DNA of 26,003 nt from CAYMRB01 sp964392615 (lineage in GTDB: Bacteria; Planctomycetota; UBA8108). The stretch lies in contig CAYMRB010000091.1 of NCBI GenBank assembly GCA_964392615.1, positions 1-26,003 of the forward strand. The letters are read 5' to 3'. Below the pieces are notes generated by a model, which searched no databases, was not told the origin of the DNA, and worked only from the letters and a program-made list of their open reading frames with translations. Every line of letters starts with the position of its first letter. The stretch's first letter is position 1. Below, piece after piece: positions 25,301-26,003 of this stretch. A program made the position numbers and the translations under genes.

Positions 25301-25891
25301 GAGGCCTCGATCGCGCGCGGAGCGCTCGCTGCCGCGCTCGCGGAGAGCGGCGTGTCTCAGTCGCCGATGCTCGAAAGCCACCGGCGATTCGTCGCGTCGT
25401 TCGATCCTCTCGTCGCGAGCGTCGAAGGAGTCTCCGCGTATCGAGTCTCCGGGCTCGATCCGCTCGGTCGGCCGATCGAAGGCTCACGCATCTGCGTCGA
25501 GTCGAAGAGCGGTTGCGCCAGCGAGATCGACTCGCGCAGCGAGCAGCCGACGCTTCTCAGCGGGAACAAGTGGGTCGTCGTCAAGCGGCGTAGCGTCTTC
25601 CTCGGACGCGGCCAGACCGACAACCGCAGGATCCTGATCGTGCCGCTCGTCAGCGAGAGCGACGAAGGCGCGCTCGTGTTGTTCCACCTCGAGCTCGTCC
25701 AGAAGGGCGATCGCGACCAGCGGCTCGCGGCGTTGGCTGCGCACGAGTCTCTGTTCGATCGACTGCGCGCCGCCGTCACGGAGGTCGGGCTCGAGTGGGA
25801 GCCGGCGCTGATCGATGCGATCGACAACGACACGCTCTTCTGCGAGCCGGTCGAGAAGGTGGTCGAGGCGCTATCGCACACCCACGTCTGA
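22319..25891 (+). CDS. expanded GlmS-like protein: split glutaminase, two SIS domains, long C-terminal extension
   Basis: A 1190-residue relative of glutamine-fructose-6-phosphate aminotransferase (GlmS about 610). ATG 22319 is certain in practice because Cys2 must become the N-terminal nucleophile: it starts MCGIYGLL. The glutaminase motifs follow, but spread out: RGRDSAGIAVYA at 171-182, AHTRWASNG at 291-299 and LNGDIDNYH at 332-340. Two insertions, about 15-158 and 184-288, account for the spacing. HFFLKEITESVDSVRNTIRGKI (508-529) matches the GlmS inter-domain linker. SIS1 (about 555-700) keeps the sugar-phosphate motif SQSGTTTDT at 620-628. SIS2 (735-870) keeps the equivalents of the GlmS catalytic K485, E488 and H504 as K761, E764 and H780, but the flanking GELKHGP motif is altered. 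The last 310 residues (880-1190) match nothing I know, and the terminal lysine of GlmS is not evident. No signal peptide; cytoplasmic. Confidence 0.88.
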   Translation: MCGIYGLLSPRDVASPPGDEFFRHLDALLHDATPEFLASGLSDRAVCERIVAGLQSLQAAAGRWTDRAAAMALLGDSSLVERLRQAVERINGWVEAVGRASESGQTVIQEHRELLNQLSLGGKDIAWQIERDVLENLDSVRSVTASSATGARIHAWELNLVLRSLDRLEVRGRDSAGIAVYARFPSSDELERFLDRRQSESPVEGAGIDGDSVSTATIWRERLEAREDPRRGHRSVTRPTNARDTLLFMFKVASEVGKMGDNVAALRHSIAEDPFFQAILCEAEVQLQSLAHTRWASNGVISLANCHPVDSTVMQNDGSVWAESAGNLVAVLNGDIDNYHELVERWVTGCGYRIDPAITTDAKIVPVVVDHFLRECGGDLEEAFRRAFDEFEGSMAIGLMAADRPGQYLFGQKGSGQGLFFGDGGESFAVASEMYGVVELSSRYLKAEGESVESGEIFRLTSSDSRVHLEVSTGDPGDDGDGFAPAPESRWQTAEITTRDINRAGYPHFFLKEITESVDSVRNTIRGKIEVSESGYVRFKLGADALPPSLVGGLREGKVRRIYVIGQGTAAVAAQGVAYLLDAALRRAPCAVTVTAEKATELSAHHLRRSMADTLVVAISQSGTTTDTNRTVDLVRQRGAWVLGIVNRRNSDLVYKSHAVLYTSDGRDIEMSVASTKAFYAQNVAGQILSLALASSLGSMDDDALREAVEDLQRLPDLMQRTLEQQDHIAALARKYALRRRHWAVVGSGASKIAADEIRIKLSELCYKSIAVDYLEDKKHIDLSSEPLVIVCAVGMAREIVSDAVKEVAIFKAHNGIPIVITDEGENGFDPFAVGAVKVPTCRGALSYLPATMAGHLFGYHAAVGMDAVADRLRSLRSRVVAEQADAESVGTPATSIIASLSADAAPLVELEDSLDAGNLDGALDVAHAVRLARVFELLLGRTPIDTFRISDAAGGTVLGTVLESLSGAISELSRPVDAIRHQAKTVTVGISRGEASIARGALAAALAESGVSQSPMLESHRRFVASFDPLVASVEGVSAYRVSGLDPLGRPIEGSRICVESKSGCASEIDSRSEQPTLLSGNKWVVVKRRSVFLGRGQTDNRRILIVPLVSESDEGALVLFHLELVQKGDRDQRLAALAAHESLFDRLRAAVTEVGLEWEPALIDAIDNDTLFCEPVEKVVEALSHTHV

Positions 25892-26003
25892 CGGCGGCGT
25901 CGGGGCGGAGGCATCGACCTTCGGGCCCGACTCGTGCTGCGGGCGCCCGACCTCCCCCCGGCGTCCCAAGACGCCCGCGATGGCGGCCTAGAGCAGCCGG
26001 GCG
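25892..26003. other. GC-rich 3' flank with dyad symmetries, no gene seen
   Basis: The 112 bases after the GlmS-like gene contain the perfect palindrome TCGGGCCCGA (25921-25930) and a hairpin GGCGTC/GACGCC with a CCAA loop (25960-25975). Neither is followed by a T run, so neither is a clear intrinsic terminator. The window ends before any neighbouring gene can be recognised. Confidence 0.5.

Noticed and set aside
25960..26003. Possible end of a minus-strand gene at the right edge
   Set aside because: Only a few codons before a TAG are visible in one frame, too little to support a gene.

Overview
The window is about 26 kb of GC-rich bacterial DNA carrying fourteen confident protein-coding genes and no tRNA, rRNA, CRISPR array or intact transposase. 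The gene content points to Planctomycetota: several formylglycine-type sulfatases, a HEAT plus PQQ-propeller secreted protein, a Gfo/Idh/MocA oxidoreductase, a DUF2961 (GH172) enzyme, and secreted proteins ending in paired EF-hand 'dockerin-like' modules. The phylum call is an inference from gene families, not from a marker gene.

Layout. Positions 1-249 hold a GA(C/T)TC hexamer repeat cut by the window edge and a leader. A plus-strand pair follows: a secreted sulfatase (250-1836) and a secreted six-hairpin glycosidase-like protein (1847-4402). They converge on a minus-strand trio transcribed from 8830 down to 4413: Gfo/Idh/MocA oxidoreductase, second secreted sulfatase, HEAT/PQQ propeller protein. 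Divergent from the trio is mnmA (8922-9995), the only obvious housekeeping tRNA-modification gene. A 379-bp intergenic stretch full of dyad symmetries (9996-10374) precedes a giant secreted protein (10375-13968) made of eight ~120-residue Cys-rich PPC-like repeats and a dockerin-like C-terminus. It ends at a strong hairpin terminator shared with the convergent GH172/DUF2961 gene (16140 to 14062).

From 16391 to 21166 there is a tight plus-strand operon: three HtrA/S1C-type proteins followed by a secreted alpha/beta hydrolase. The first two HtrA-like proteins have lost the catalytic serine and histidine, and only the third keeps an intact His-Asp-Ser triad, so the cluster looks like one protease with two pseudoprotease partners. 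The hydrolase overlaps tail-to-tail with a minus-strand secreted protein with a cohesin-like region and a dockerin-like end (22115 to 21129). The last gene (22319-25891) is a greatly enlarged GlmS-like protein (1190 residues against about 610 for GlmS) with two insertions in the glutaminase half and a 310-residue C-terminal extension.

Working together (inference): the left half reads as a polysaccharide-utilisation island for a sulfated glycan (desulfation, glycoside cleavage, sugar oxidation), with a fructofuranosidase/arabinofuranosidase-type GH172 enzyme further along. The right half concerns envelope or extracellular protein handling. The best candidates for undescribed biology are the pseudoprotease/HtrA operon, the expanded GlmS-like protein, the eight-repeat PPC protein, and a C-terminal APFPDCG-plus-cysteines tail shared by the two dockerin-like proteins.
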